Positions 34,547 to 43,700 of a stretch of 64,000 nucleotides of DNA are shown here, one piece after another. The notes below the pieces were generated by a model, which ran no database searches, was not told where the DNA came from, and worked only from the letters and a program-made list of their open reading frames with translations. Both the position numbers and the translations under genes were made by a program. The DNA comes from Hominiventricola aquisgranensis (GTDB lineage Bacteria > Bacillota > Clostridia > Lachnospirales > Lachnospiraceae), in assembly GCF_040096225.1 (NCBI RefSeq), contig NZ_JBBMFC010000001.1, positions 1 through 64,000 of the forward strand. The letters are read 5' to 3'. Numbering within the stretch: the first letter of the stretch is position 1; the number at the start of each line of letters is the position of its first letter.

Positions 34547-36208
34547 ATGAATCTTTCACCACTTCAGAAAGCAAGATATGAGTACAGCCCGAAGCTTCCG
34601 GGAATGCTCAGAAACGGTATTGCAGAGATCGCTGTTAAAGAAGGCGAGAAGACCACAAGTGCAGCAGATCAGGAGAAGATTGCTGAGCTGTTTCCGAATA
34701 CTTATGGCGAGCCGGAGGTTACCTTTGAAAAAGGACAGAACACTTCTGCATCCAAGAAACAGGTAGTAGGTGTTATCCTTTCCGGCGGACAGGCACCAGG
34801 CGGACACAATGTTGTAAGTGGTCTGTATGATGCACTGAAGGCAACCAATAAAGAGAATGTCCTGATTGGTTTCAAGGGTGGTCCAAGCGGACTGATCGAA
34901 GACAATTTCATCGTATTTGATGATGCATATATCAACGAGTACAGAAATACCGGTGGATTCGATATCATCGGTTCTGGAAGAACCAAACTGGAGACTGAGG
35001 AGCAGTTCAAGATCGCTACTGAGGTTTGCAAAAAACATGGTATCACCGCAATCGTTATCATCGGCGGTGATGATTCCAACACCAATGCATGCGTACTTGC
35101 TGAGTACATGGCAGCACATAAGACCGGCGTACAGGTAATCGGATGCCCGAAGACCATCGACGGAGACCTTAAGAATGAGGATATCGAGATTTCCTTTGGT
35201 TTTGATACTGCAACCAAGACTTACAGCGAGCTTATCGGAAATATCGAGAGAGACTGTAACTCTGCTAAGAAGTACTGGCATTTCATCAAAGTTATGGGAC
35301 GTAGTGCTTCTCACGTAGCACTTGAGTGTGCACTGGAGTGCCAGCCGAACATCTGCCTGATCTCTGAGGAAGTAAAGGCTAAGAAACAGTCTCTGTCTGA
35401 GATCGCAGATTATATCGCAGATGCTGTAGAGAAGAGAGCTGCAGATGGCAACAACTTTGGTGTTGTTGTAATCCCGGAGGGTGTTGTTGAGTTTGTTCCG
35501 GAGTTCTCTGCACTGATCAGCGAGATCAATGAGCTTCTTGCAGGAAGCAAAGCAGATGCATTCAACGCTCTGGAGAGCTGGGCTGAAAAATATGCATTCA
35601 TCGAGAAAGGCCTTTCCAAAGAGGCTATGGAAGTATTTGCAATTCTTCCGCAGGCTATTCAGCAGCAGCTGTTCCTTGAGAGAGATCCGCACGGAAACGT
35701 ACAGGTATCTCTGATCGAGTCCGAGAAATTGTTTGCAGCACTGGTAGGCGACAAACTGAAGGCAAGAAAAGCAGCAGGAACCTACACTGGAAAATACGCA
35801 ACCCAGACTCATTTCTTCGGATATGAAGGAAGATGCGCATTCCCGTCTAACTTTGATGCTGACTACTGCTACTCTCTTGGATACAACGCATTCATGCTGA
35901 TCCAGTACGGATACAATGGATACCTTTCCAAGGTTTCCAACCTGTCCAGACCGGCAGAAGAGTGGGTTGCAGGCGGTATGCCGATCACCAAGATGATGAA
36001 TATCGAGAGAAGACATGGCGAGGACAAGCCGGTTATCAAGAAAGCACTTGTTGAGCTTGATGGTAAGCCATTCAAATATTTTGAAGCACACAGAGATGAG
36101 TGGGCTGTTGAGACCTCTTATGTATTCCCGGGAGCAATCCAGTACTACGGACCGACCGAGGTATGCGATATCACAACCAGAACTCTGGCTCTTGAGCAGG
36201 GTAAATAA
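34547..36208 (+). CDS. pfp: Diphosphate--fructose-6-phosphate 1-phosphotransferase
   Basis: A long-type PPi-dependent phosphofructokinase of 553 residues. The GGDD motif (173-176) marks PPi instead of ATP use, PKTIDGD (201-207) carries the catalytic Asp205, and MGRSASH binds fructose 6-phosphate. The reaction is reversible and saves ATP, and it pairs well with the downstream ppdK, which also uses PPi/AMP chemistry. Clean ribosome site AAAGGAG. Codon use is that of a highly expressed gene. Confidence 0.94.
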   Translation: MNLSPLQKARYEYSPKLPGMLRNGIAEIAVKEGEKTTSAADQEKIAELFPNTYGEPEVTFEKGQNTSASKKQVVGVILSGGQAPGGHNVVSGLYDALKATNKENVLIGFKGGPSGLIEDNFIVFDDAYINEYRNTGGFDIIGSGRTKLETEEQFKIATEVCKKHGITAIVIIGGDDSNTNACVLAEYMAAHKTGVQVIGCPKTIDGDLKNEDIEISFGFDTATKTYSELIGNIERDCNSAKKYWHFIKVMGRSASHVALECALECQPNICLISEEVKAKKQSLSEIADYIADAVEKRAADGNNFGVVVIPEGVVEFVPEFSALISEINELLAGSKADAFNALESWAEKYAFIEKGLSKEAMEVFAILPQAIQQQLFLERDPHGNVQVSLIESEKLFAALVGDKLKARKAAGTYTGKYATQTHFFGYEGRCAFPSNFDADYCYSLGYNAFMLIQYGYNGYLSKVSNLSRPAEEWVAGGMPITKMMNIERRHGEDKPVIKKALVELDGKPFKYFEAHRDEWAVETSYVFPGAIQYYGPTEVCDITTRTLALEQGK

Positions 36209-36228
36209 GTATAATAGTAAAAAACAGT

Positions 36229-36264
36229 AAAATCCTGTCGTCGAAAGACGGCAGGATTTTTTTG
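36229..36264 (+). terminator. Terminator of pfp
   Basis: AATCCTGTCGTC (36231-36242), loop GAAA, GACGGCAGGATT (36247-36258), then a T run. Confidence 0.9.
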
Positions 36265-36361
36265 ACATATTACCACCTTATAAATTGAACATCTGTTAAT
36301 AAAATGTCAAAAGTTTAGCGTGATAAAGTGAATAATATTGTATAAACTGCACAAAAGTCGG

Positions 36362-36389
36362 TTGACAAAACATTTATATGTGTTACAAT
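36362..36389 (+). promoter_or_regulatory. ppdK promoter
   Basis: TTGACA (36362-36367), 16 bp, TACAAT (36384-36389). The start site should be near 36396. Confidence 0.7.
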
Positions 36390-36396
36390 AAATATG

Positions 36397-36436
36397 TGCG
36401 CATAGTAGGCCTGGCAGCTACACGATGCGCATTTTT
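36397..36436 (+). promoter_or_regulatory. Terminator-like hairpin at the 5' end of the ppdK mRNA
   Basis: TGCGCAT (36397-36403) and GTAG (36405-36408) pair with ATGCGCA (36425-36431) and CTAC (36418-36421); TTTTT follows at 36432-36436. It begins almost at the predicted transcription start, so it is either an attenuator or a protective 5' hairpin. Confidence 0.6.
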
Positions 36437-36471
36437 GATTTATATTTTTTATATTATTAGGAGGGCATGTA

Positions 36472-39102
36472 ATGGCAAAGTGGGTTTATCTTTTCACAGA
36501 GGGAGACGCTGGTATGCGTAATCTGCTGGGAGGCAAAGGTGCCAATCTGGCAGAGATGACGAATATCGGACTTCCGGTTCCGCAAGGATTCACGATCACA
36601 ACAGAGGCGTGTACACAGTATTATGAGGATGGTCGTGAGATCAACGAAGAGATCCAGGGACAGATTAATGAATATATTGTAAAAATGGAGGAGATTACCG
36701 GCAAGAAATTCGGGGATACCGAAAATCCTCTTCTGGTGTCTGTACGTTCTGGTGCGAGAGCATCCATGCCGGGTATGATGGACACTATCTTAAATCTTGG
36801 TCTTAATGAGACTGTTGTAGATGTTCTGGCGCAGAAATCCGGTAATGCTCGTTGGGCATGGGACTGCTATCGTAGATTTATCCAGATGTATTCTGATGTG
36901 GTTATGGAAGTGGGCAAAAAGTATTTTGAAAAGCTCATTGATGAGATGAAAGAGAAAAAAGGTGTGAAGCTTGATGTTGAGCTTGATGCTGACGATCTGA
37001 AAGAACTGGCTAATCAGTTTAAAGCTGAATATAAAGAGAAGATTGGTGCTGACTTCCCGGATGATCCGAAGGAGCAGCTGATGGGGGCAATCAAAGCAGT
37101 CTTCCGTTCCTGGGACAACCCTCGAGCAAATGTATATCGTCGTGACAATGATATTCCGTATTCCTGGGGTACTGCAGTTAATGTACAGTCTATGGCATTC
37201 GGAAACATGGGAGATGATTGCGGTACTGGCGTTGCATTTACCCGTGACCCGGCTACCGGAGCAAAAGGTCTGTTCGGTGAGTTCCTGACTAATGCACAGG
37301 GCGAGGACGTAGTTGCTGGTGTTCGTACGCCGATGCACATTAGTGAGATGGAAGAGAAGTTCCCGGAGGCATTCAAACAGTTCAAAGAGGTTTGTGAGAC
37401 TCTGGAGAAACATTACAGAGATATGCAGGATATGGAGTTTACTGTTGAGCACGGAAAACTGTTCATGCTGCAGACCCGTAATGGTAAGAGAACTGCAAAA
37501 GCAGCCCTGAAGATTGCCTGCGATCTGGTAGATGAAGGTATGAGAACACCGGAAGAGGCAGTGGCTATGATCGAGCCGCGTAACCTGGATGCACTTCTTC
37601 ATCCGACCTTTGATGCAGCAGCACTGAAGGCAGCAACTCCAATCGCAAAAGCACTGGGAGCAGCTCCTGGAGCAGCTTGTGGTAAGATTGTATTTACAGC
37701 AGAAGATGCAGAGAGCTGGGCAGCAAGAGGCGAGAAAGTTGTTCTGGTTCGTCTGGAGACCTCTCCGGAGGATATCACTGGTATGAAAGTATCTCAAGGT
37801 ATCCTGACCGTCCGTGGCGGCATGACCAGCCATGCAGCAGTTGTTGCACGTGGTATGGGCGCATGTTGTGTATCTGGATGTGGTGATATCATCATGGATG
37901 AAGCAAATAAGAGATTCACTCTGGCTGGAAAAGAATATCATGAGGGAGATGTGATCTCCTTTGACGGTTCCACCGGATGCATCTATGATGGTGCGATCCC
38001 GACTGTTGATGCTAAGATCGCAGGTGATTTCGATCGTATCATGGGATGGGCTGATGAGTACAGAACCATGAAAGTAAGAACCAATGCAGATACTCCAACA
38101 GATGCAAAGAAAGCACGCGAGCTGGGAGCTGAGGGTATTGGTCTTTGCCGTACTGAGCATATGTTCTTTGAGGGAGACAGAATTGACGCATTCCGCGAGA
38201 TGATCTGTTCTGACACTGTAGAAGAGAGAGAAGAAGCACTGTCCAAGATCCTTCCGCTGCAGCAGGGAGACTTTGAACAGCTGTACGAGGCTATGGAGGG
38301 AGAACCGGTTACCATTCGCTTCCTGGATCCGCCTCTGCATGAGTTCGTTCCGACTGAGGAAGAGGACATTAAGAAACTGGCTGAAGCAAAGGGCAAGACG
38401 GTTGCAGATATCAAAGCAATCATTGATTCTCTGCATGAGTTTAACCCGATGCTGGGACACAGAGGATGCCGTCTGGCAGTTACCTATCCGGAGATCGCCA
38501 AGATGCAGACTGCAGCAGTAATCCGCGCAGCAATTAACGTAAGCAAGAAGCATCCGGATTGGAAGATCGTTCCGGAGATCATGATCCCGCTGGTAGGCGA
38601 TATCAAAGAGCTGAAATATGTGAAAAATATTGTTGTTGAGACTGCTGATGCAGAGATCAAGGCTGCAGGCGTTGAGATGGAATATGAAGTAGGTACCATG
38701 ATCGAGGTTCCGAGAGCTGCTCTGACTGCAGACAAGATTGCTGAAGAGGCTGAGTTCTTCTGCTTCGGTACCAACGACCTGACTCAGATGACTTATGGAT
38801 TCTCCCGTGATGACTCCAGTAAGTTCATGGATGCATACTTTGATGCAAAGATCATCGAGAACGATCCGTTCGCAAGACTGGATCAGAGTGGTGTAGGTCA
38901 GCTGATGAAGATGGCAATTGAGAAAGGTAAGAAAGTCCGTCCGACCCTGCACTGCGGTATCTGTGGAGAGCACGGTGGAGATCCGTCTTCCGTAGAGTTC
39001 TGTAATGAGATCGGTCTGGATTATGTATCCTGCTCACCGTTCCGCGTGCCGATCGCAAGACTGGCAGCAGCACAGGCAGCACTGGCTCAGAAAGCAAAAT
39101 AA
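36472..39102 (+). CDS. ppdK: Pyruvate, phosphate dikinase
   Basis: An 876-residue PPDK interconverting pyruvate, ATP and Pi with PEP, AMP and PPi. N-terminal nucleotide domain (LLGGKGANLAEMTNIGLPVPQGFTI), central phospho-His domain with His454 in GGMTSHAAVVARGMG, and C-terminal PEP/pyruvate barrel with Cys831 in CGICGEHGGDP; all at the positions known for the bacterial enzyme. It follows pfp with its own promoter and a hairpin leader, and ends at a strong terminator. Confidence 0.96.
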   Translation: MAKWVYLFTEGDAGMRNLLGGKGANLAEMTNIGLPVPQGFTITTEACTQYYEDGREINEEIQGQINEYIVKMEEITGKKFGDTENPLLVSVRSGARASMPGMMDTILNLGLNETVVDVLAQKSGNARWAWDCYRRFIQMYSDVVMEVGKKYFEKLIDEMKEKKGVKLDVELDADDLKELANQFKAEYKEKIGADFPDDPKEQLMGAIKAVFRSWDNPRANVYRRDNDIPYSWGTAVNVQSMAFGNMGDDCGTGVAFTRDPATGAKGLFGEFLTNAQGEDVVAGVRTPMHISEMEEKFPEAFKQFKEVCETLEKHYRDMQDMEFTVEHGKLFMLQTRNGKRTAKAALKIACDLVDEGMRTPEEAVAMIEPRNLDALLHPTFDAAALKAATPIAKALGAAPGAACGKIVFTAEDAESWAARGEKVVLVRLETSPEDITGMKVSQGILTVRGGMTSHAAVVARGMGACCVSGCGDIIMDEANKRFTLAGKEYHEGDVISFDGSTGCIYDGAIPTVDAKIAGDFDRIMGWADEYRTMKVRTNADTPTDAKKARELGAEGIGLCRTEHMFFEGDRIDAFREMICSDTVEEREEALSKILPLQQGDFEQLYEAMEGEPVTIRFLDPPLHEFVPTEEEDIKKLAEAKGKTVADIKAIIDSLHEFNPMLGHRGCRLAVTYPEIAKMQTAAVIRAAINVSKKHPDWKIVPEIMIPLVGDIKELKYVKNIVVETADAEIKAAGVEMEYEVGTMIEVPRAALTADKIAEEAEFFCFGTNDLTQMTYGFSRDDSSKFMDAYFDAKIIENDPFARLDQSGVGQLMKMAIEKGKKVRPTLHCGICGEHGGDPSSVEFCNEIGLDYVSCSPFRVPIARLAAAQAALAQKAK

Positions 39103-39126
39103 AGTAATTCTGAAGAATATAAAAGC

Positions 39127-39157
39127 CCGGCGATCCGTATGGATCGCCGGTTTTTTT
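39127..39157 (+). terminator. Terminator of ppdK
   Basis: CCGGCGATCC (39127-39136), loop GTAT, GGATCGCCGG (39141-39150), then seven T. Confidence 0.95.
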
Positions 39158-39209
39158 GAGTGGTGTTGTGCTTGAAGGCATGTGGTTCTATTCTGTGTTG
39201 TGCCTGCGA

Positions 39210-39471
39210 TTGGACAATTTTCAGTTGTTAACAATGTGAATGCTCCAAAATCTTGTCAAAAGAAGGGGATTTTCATGCACGTTGGATAATTACTGCACTT
39301 GCCAGACACTGATTATCCATTTATTTTCATATATGGGGCTTTTCTGTTATTCATTGGATAATTGCCATGAAATCAGGTTGCAAATTCTCCAATATCGGTG
39401 CGAAAAACTTCACGCGAGGATGTATTTGGCGGGCCAGTTACTTCGCCGCTCGCCGCGCTTGAATTGTCCAA
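39210..39471. repeat. 72-bp-period dyad repeat array, left copy
   Basis: TTGGANAATT stands at 39210, 39282, 39354 and (as TTGGCGGGCC) 39426, exactly 72 bp apart. Its complement AATTNTCCAA stands 29 bp after each, at 39239, 39311, 39383 and, shifted by 7, at 39462. Between these blocks the units differ almost completely, apart from a weak TGCNAAAA...CTTCNCGCGAG part in the long spacer. The same array, in the same orientation, lies at 49337-49664, so the pair brackets the surface-protein locus. Confidence 0.85.
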
Positions 39472-39474
39472 ATC

Positions 39475-39503
39475 TTGTGCCAGAATAAAGAGTATGCTAT
39501 AAT
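39475..39503 (+). promoter_or_regulatory. Promoter of the TetR gene
   Basis: TTGTGC (39475-39480), 17 bp, TATAAT (39498-39503). The -35 lies in the tail of the last repeat unit. Confidence 0.55.
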
Positions 39504-39551
39504 CAAAAAAGAATTATGCAAAAAATCAGAAGAGTGTAAAAAGAAGGGATT

Positions 39552-40196
39552 ATGAGGACAAAGGGGATTATGCAGACCAAGAAGGACGAACGGAGAGAGA
39601 AAATATTAACGGAAGCCTATCGGATCTTTGTGGAGAAGAAGATCGAGCCGGTGAGCATGGGAGAGATTGCAGAGGCGGCAGGTATCGGAAGAGCGACTCT
39701 GTTCCGGTATTATTCCAGCAAACTGGAGCTGGTGATTGCGGTCTGTACCAGAGAATGGAAAGCATATCTGGATGCGCTGGATCAGGTGCGTCCGATCAGT
39801 TCTGTGGGAGAGATTCCGGCAATCGGAAGATTGATTTTTACACTGGACAGTTATATTGAAATGTACCAGTCCCATAAGGCATTGCTTTGCTTTAATGATA
39901 ATTTTAACCATTATGTAAGCCATGAAGGATGCGAAGAAGAGCAGCTGGAGGAATTCCATGCAGCATTGTATTCTGTGGATACCCGCCTTCATATGATGTA
40001 TGCGAAAGCGAAAGAAGACAAGACCTTCCGGACTGATATTCCAGAAGAAGAATTTATGCGGGTGACCGTGCATTCCATGATGACAGCCTGTGCTTACTAT
40101 GCGGGTGGTTTTATCTGGGGATCTCAGAAAGACAGAGATTATACGCCAGAACTGCTGCGGATCAAAGAAATGATATTGAATTATGTAAAGGTATAA
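39552..40196 (+). CDS. TetR/AcrR-family transcriptional regulator
   Basis: A 214-residue repressor with the TetR helix-turn-helix (about 12-58; ILTEAYRIFVEKKIEPVSMGEIAEAAGIGRATLFRYYSSK in pieces: AEAAGIGRATLFRYY is the recognition part) and a variable ligand domain. Two in-frame starts, 39552 and 39570, each have an AAGGGG-type ribosome site; the first is used here. The nearest dyads that look like its operator overlap the promoter of the giant surface-protein gene (40618-40667). Confidence 0.88.
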   Translation: MRTKGIMQTKKDERREKILTEAYRIFVEKKIEPVSMGEIAEAAGIGRATLFRYYSSKLELVIAVCTREWKAYLDALDQVRPISSVGEIPAIGRLIFTLDSYIEMYQSHKALLCFNDNFNHYVSHEGCEEEQLEEFHAALYSVDTRLHMMYAKAKEDKTFRTDIPEEEFMRVTVHSMMTACAYYAGGFIWGSQKDRDYTPELLRIKEMILNYVKV

Positions 40197-40224
40197 AAAG
40201 GCACTTGATTTCTCAAATGCCTTT
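40197..40224 (+). terminator. Terminator of the TetR gene
   Basis: AAAGGCACTTGA (40197-40208), loop TTTC, TCAAATGCCTTT (40213-40224), one mismatch, with a weak T tail. Confidence 0.55.
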
Positions 40225-40233
40225 AGTTATAAT
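40205..40233 (+). promoter_or_regulatory. Promoter of the antisense antitoxin RNA
   Basis: TTGATT (40205-40210), 17 bp, TATAAT (40228-40233); it points towards the 3' end of the small toxin gene on the other strand. Confidence 0.55.
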
Positions 40234-40239
40234 CTACTT

Positions 40240-40345
40240 AGAAAGTGAATCGGATGTGAGTCCGATTTGCCCTCAGTTAGAAAACTAATAAAGAGATAGC
40301 ATCCTGACTTTTGCGAGGGTACGGGATGCTATTTCTTTATGTCAA
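40240..40345 (+). ncRNA. Candidate antisense RNA antitoxin
   Basis: A transcript from the promoter at 40205-40233 would run about 105 bases to the bidirectional terminator at 40290-40338. It would pair with the last codons and terminator of the toxin mRNA, the arrangement of RatA against TxpA in Bacillus. It contains further hairpins (AATCGGA...TCCGATT near 40248-40267). No reading frame is present. Predicted from layout only. Confidence 0.5.
40290..40338. terminator. Bidirectional terminator shared by toxin mRNA and antisense RNA
   Basis: A 15-bp stem (40290-40304 with 40324-40338, one G-T pair) with T-rich flanks on both strands. The toxin stop codon lies inside it. Confidence 0.75.
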
Positions 40346-40415
40346 AATGATTATCTATGTACGATAGAGCCGCAAAAACTACTAGCAATAAAGTTAAAAC
40401 TTCCATTGTGTTCAT
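40329..40415 (-). CDS. Small hydrophobic holin-like toxin (type I toxin)
   Basis: A 28-residue peptide, MNTMEVLTLLLVVFAALSYI followed by DNHFDIKK: one membrane helix and a basic end, the pattern of the 'putative holin-like toxin' (TxpA/Hol_Tox) family. AAAGGAGGG (40425-40433) lies nine bases upstream, and TTGAAT-17-TATACT gives a near-consensus promoter. An opposing promoter reads into its 3' end, so it forms a type I toxin-antitoxin pair. Overproduction of such peptides damages the membrane. An internal start at 40405 would give MEVLTLLLVV. Confidence 0.7.
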   Translation of the reverse strand: MNTMEVLTLLLVVFAALSYIDNHFDIKK

Positions 40416-40494
40416 AGGGCATCACCCTCCTTTGGTACTAGAGGGCATCTGACATCGGAAAATCACATCCTGCTTTCTGTTCAATTATGCAAAT

Positions 40495-40523
40495 AGTATA
40501 GCAAAAAACAAGTGGATATTCAA
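40495..40523 (-). promoter_or_regulatory. Promoter of the small toxin gene
   Basis: On the minus strand TTGAAT (40523-40518), 17 bp, TATACT (40500-40495). Confidence 0.65.
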
Positions 40524-40533
40524 TAAAAAGTAC

Positions 40534-40572
40534 GAAGCTGCCGTAATACGAAAGATGTATTGCGGCAGCTTC
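40534..40572. terminator. Strong dyad, possible terminator
   Basis: GAAGCTGCCG (40534-40543) and AATAC pair with 40557-40572. A T5 run follows on the minus strand and TTT on the plus strand. It separates the toxin unit from the surface-protein promoter. Confidence 0.55.
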
Positions 40573-40616
40573 TTTGCATAGATTCCGCAAAAATATAAAG
40601 TATAAACGCGAATAGA

Positions 40617-40667
40617 TTGACACCCAGTCTCATTTTTTATAAAATACTGGTGAGACGTGCAGTCTCA
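40617..40667 (+). promoter_or_regulatory. Promoter of the giant surface-protein gene with TetR-type operators
   Basis: TTGACA (40617-40622), 17 bp, TAAAAT (40640-40645). TGAGAC-N5-GTCTCA (40651-40667) covers the predicted start site, and a related dyad TGACAC-N3-GTCTCA (40618-40632) covers the -35. Both share the GTCTCA half-site, so one repressor dimer type, probably the TetR protein at 39.6 kb, may bind both. Confidence 0.65.
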
Positions 40668-40723
40668 TACGAAAAGAAAAAGAATCAGACATAGATACAG
40701 AACATGGAAAGGGAGACATGCAT

Positions 40724-43700
40724 ATGAAAAAGACTGGGTGGAAAGAACTGAGGAAACGACTGTTGGCGCTGGGGATCGCTGCGGTGATGATAGGAAATAC
40801 AGTGGATTTGTCAGTGCTGCCGGTTCTGGCACAGGAAACAGAAGATACCTCGATGGAAGGTGGTTCAACGGAAGAATTCGCAAATGAATCTGAACCTCAG
40901 AAGGAGGAAACTTCCAATGTAGATGGCAACGGCGAAGAAACAGGCGAAGTATCTGAAAATACAAATTCTGAGCAAATTTCCGAAGAAGATGCAGATAATG
41001 AAGAAGAAATCACAGATGAAGCAGTTCTGGATAGCGAACAGACAGGAGCAGATTCTGCGCTGGTGATGTATGAAATGACAGACTCTTACGAAGTAGCAGC
41101 ACAGGCGGGCGAAGCAGCACTTGAAGTGACAAAAGATGGGGAGAAAGCCAGGGAGTATGCAAGCTTTGATGCATGGGCAAGCAATGGCACGATCAGCGGG
41201 GACTACATAATTAAATTGTTGTCTGATATTACCCTTACTCAGACGCTTACCTTTGTAAATGGAACGATCACTCTGGATCTGAATGGAAAGACCCTGAGTA
41301 CAGGTGATGGAGATACTGTTAATGTGAAAATTACATCGGGTAGTAATGTGACGATTACATCGACTGACAGTAAAGGAACACTTACCGGAAGGGCTGGAAC
41401 ATGGAACCCTTATGGTACAGTTAAAATAGAGCGCGGTGGAAGTTGTACCATAAAGAATGATGTATCAGTGAACAATAGCAGGAATACTAATAGCAGAGCC
41501 ATCTACAATACCGGCGGAAAACTTGCAATTGAAGCAGGTGCAGCAACTTCCGCATACACTGGAAATCCTTCCATAGAGATTAGCGATGACGGTACTGCAA
41601 AAATCACAGGTGGTGATTTTAAGGGAGGAATCGTTGTTAAATCCAATGCCGGGAATGTTGAGATCGGCGGTGGAACTTTCAGATATAATTCCAATACAAA
41701 TTTTGGAGCCATCTGCAATCGAAAAGGTGATGGAAAACTCAGTGGAATCATAAAAACAGGCTACGGTATAAAATTATCAGATGGCAGTTATGTGAATCTG
41801 GACAGCGAGGACACAATTACAGAAGATGTAAAGGTTGTGAAATATCCGCTGTATTTCATAGAACAGCCTGTAATTGACACGACAAATGCACAGGCATTGG
41901 TCGGATATAAAAACGCACCAAAACTGACAGTCCAGGCCACAGATGGAGAGTACACGGATGGGATTACCTATGAATGGCGTGTGAAAAAGACATTGGAAGA
42001 AGCAGAAGCAACAGATGAGGCCATTTCTGATGTAAATTCCCGGACTTACCAGATTCCTTCAGGACTTACAGTCGGAACCTATGAGTATTATTGTGTTGCA
42101 TCCAAAGGGAATGATACAGCAACCTCCAATCATGTTATGTTCACGGTTACTGCCGGATATGTGCAGACAACGATCGATGGAATGACAGCGGAATATCTGT
42201 CCATGCAGGAAGCATTGGCAGCCATAGACACAGCAGTAAAAGATGCGAATGAGAAAACGTTGGATATTACGCTGACACTGCAGAAAGACATCAATATCCA
42301 TGACAACAATGGAGCTTCCATCGACTGGACATTAAGCAGTGGAAATGCAGAACAGATCAATGTTACATTGGATCTGAACGGGAAAAGGACAAGTACCGCG
42401 CAGAATGGGAAATCCTATTTGAGGGATCTGAAGTTAACATTTTCTGGTACGAATGTCAGTTGTATGTTGAAGGACTCTGTGGCAGGGGTAAATGGAACAT
42501 CTGACAATGGCAATTTGTTTGGTATTGTTCAAGTAAGCAATAATGCAAAACTGAATGTAGAAAGCGGAAAATATGAGCAAATCAATATAGGGTCTGATTG
42601 TGAGATTAAGGCAGGTTTTTATGCTGCGCTTAATGCTTATGGTGGTTCTCGGTTAAAGATTACCGGTGCAGACACGCAGGTAACAAAGTTATATGCAATA
42701 CATTACAGTGAAAATAATGAATCTACACAGGCAAATCGGGCAAAGATAGAATTGTCCGGTGGAACTTATGGAAACATTTCAATTGCGACAAAGCCTGAGG
42801 TAAATGATCTGAATAATCAGACAGCCGGTTATGCCATTATGGATATGCTGGCAGCGGATCAGGCATATTTTGCATCAGGCAGGAAAGTGACTGTGCCAAG
42901 AACACAGACGGAATTGAGCAGTGTCCGTGTTCTTTCGGCGGATACAGAGGAAGATCTGTCTCAGGCGGTTGTGAAACTTGTGCTGGATGAAAAGACCAGT
43001 TATTACGATAGCTGGGGAAATGCAATCAACTATCTGATCAATGATAAAGCGAATGTGCAGAACAGCAAAAAGCTGGAAATTATCTTACTGAAAGATATAA
43101 CGCTTACGGAAGCCATTGCAAATGATCAGCCGGTAACATTACCGGAAGAAGTGGTCTTGAAATCCGATGATGGTCAGCACTATACATTAGCGGGACCTTC
43201 TGAAGATAAAAAAATCCTGATGGTGAATAGCCACAGCAGATTGATCATAGAGAATATCAATCTGAAAAATGGCGTGTTCTATATGCTTGCCAGCAGTGAT
43301 TTGATTCTCAGAGATGCAATGCTTGAGAATACAGGTCGCTATATGATTAACCTAAATGCGTCTTCAGGAGGCACATACAATGTTTATCTGGAAAAAGGAG
43401 CAACGGTAAGTCCTGCAGAGGTATTTGCACATTCAACGGTAAATATCTATTATGGAGCAGAAACAACGAGTTTTGCGTTAGCAAAAGGTTCATACGGAAC
43501 ACTGAACCACTGGTACTCACTGACTCTACCGGAGAACGTTACGCTGCCCGGCACAGAAGAGGGTGGAGTGAATGCGAATTGTGTTAAGGAAAATGATGAC
43601 AATTGGTATGGTCTGACTGGAGCAAAGATCACTGTGGGAAATGAGATCTGTACAGGCTATCAGACTGCAGATCATAAAGCGATTACTTTGAAAAATAACA

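Noticed and set aside
34556..36268. 570-residue minus-strand frame across pfp
   Set aside because: It mirrors the codon pattern of the highly expressed pfp gene, has no family resemblance and no ribosome site.
36790..38973. 727-residue minus-strand frame across ppdK
   Set aside because: Shadow of ppdK; Cys/His/Ser-rich composition typical of antisense frames.
39240..39488. Open frame over the left 72-bp array reading a 24-residue repeat (LDN...ILQ)
   Set aside because: 72 bp is 24 codons and the dyad itself spells LDN/ILQ on either strand. In the right array the open frame is on the opposite strand although the units have the same orientation, and there is no ribosome site. The frames are a by-product of the repeat.
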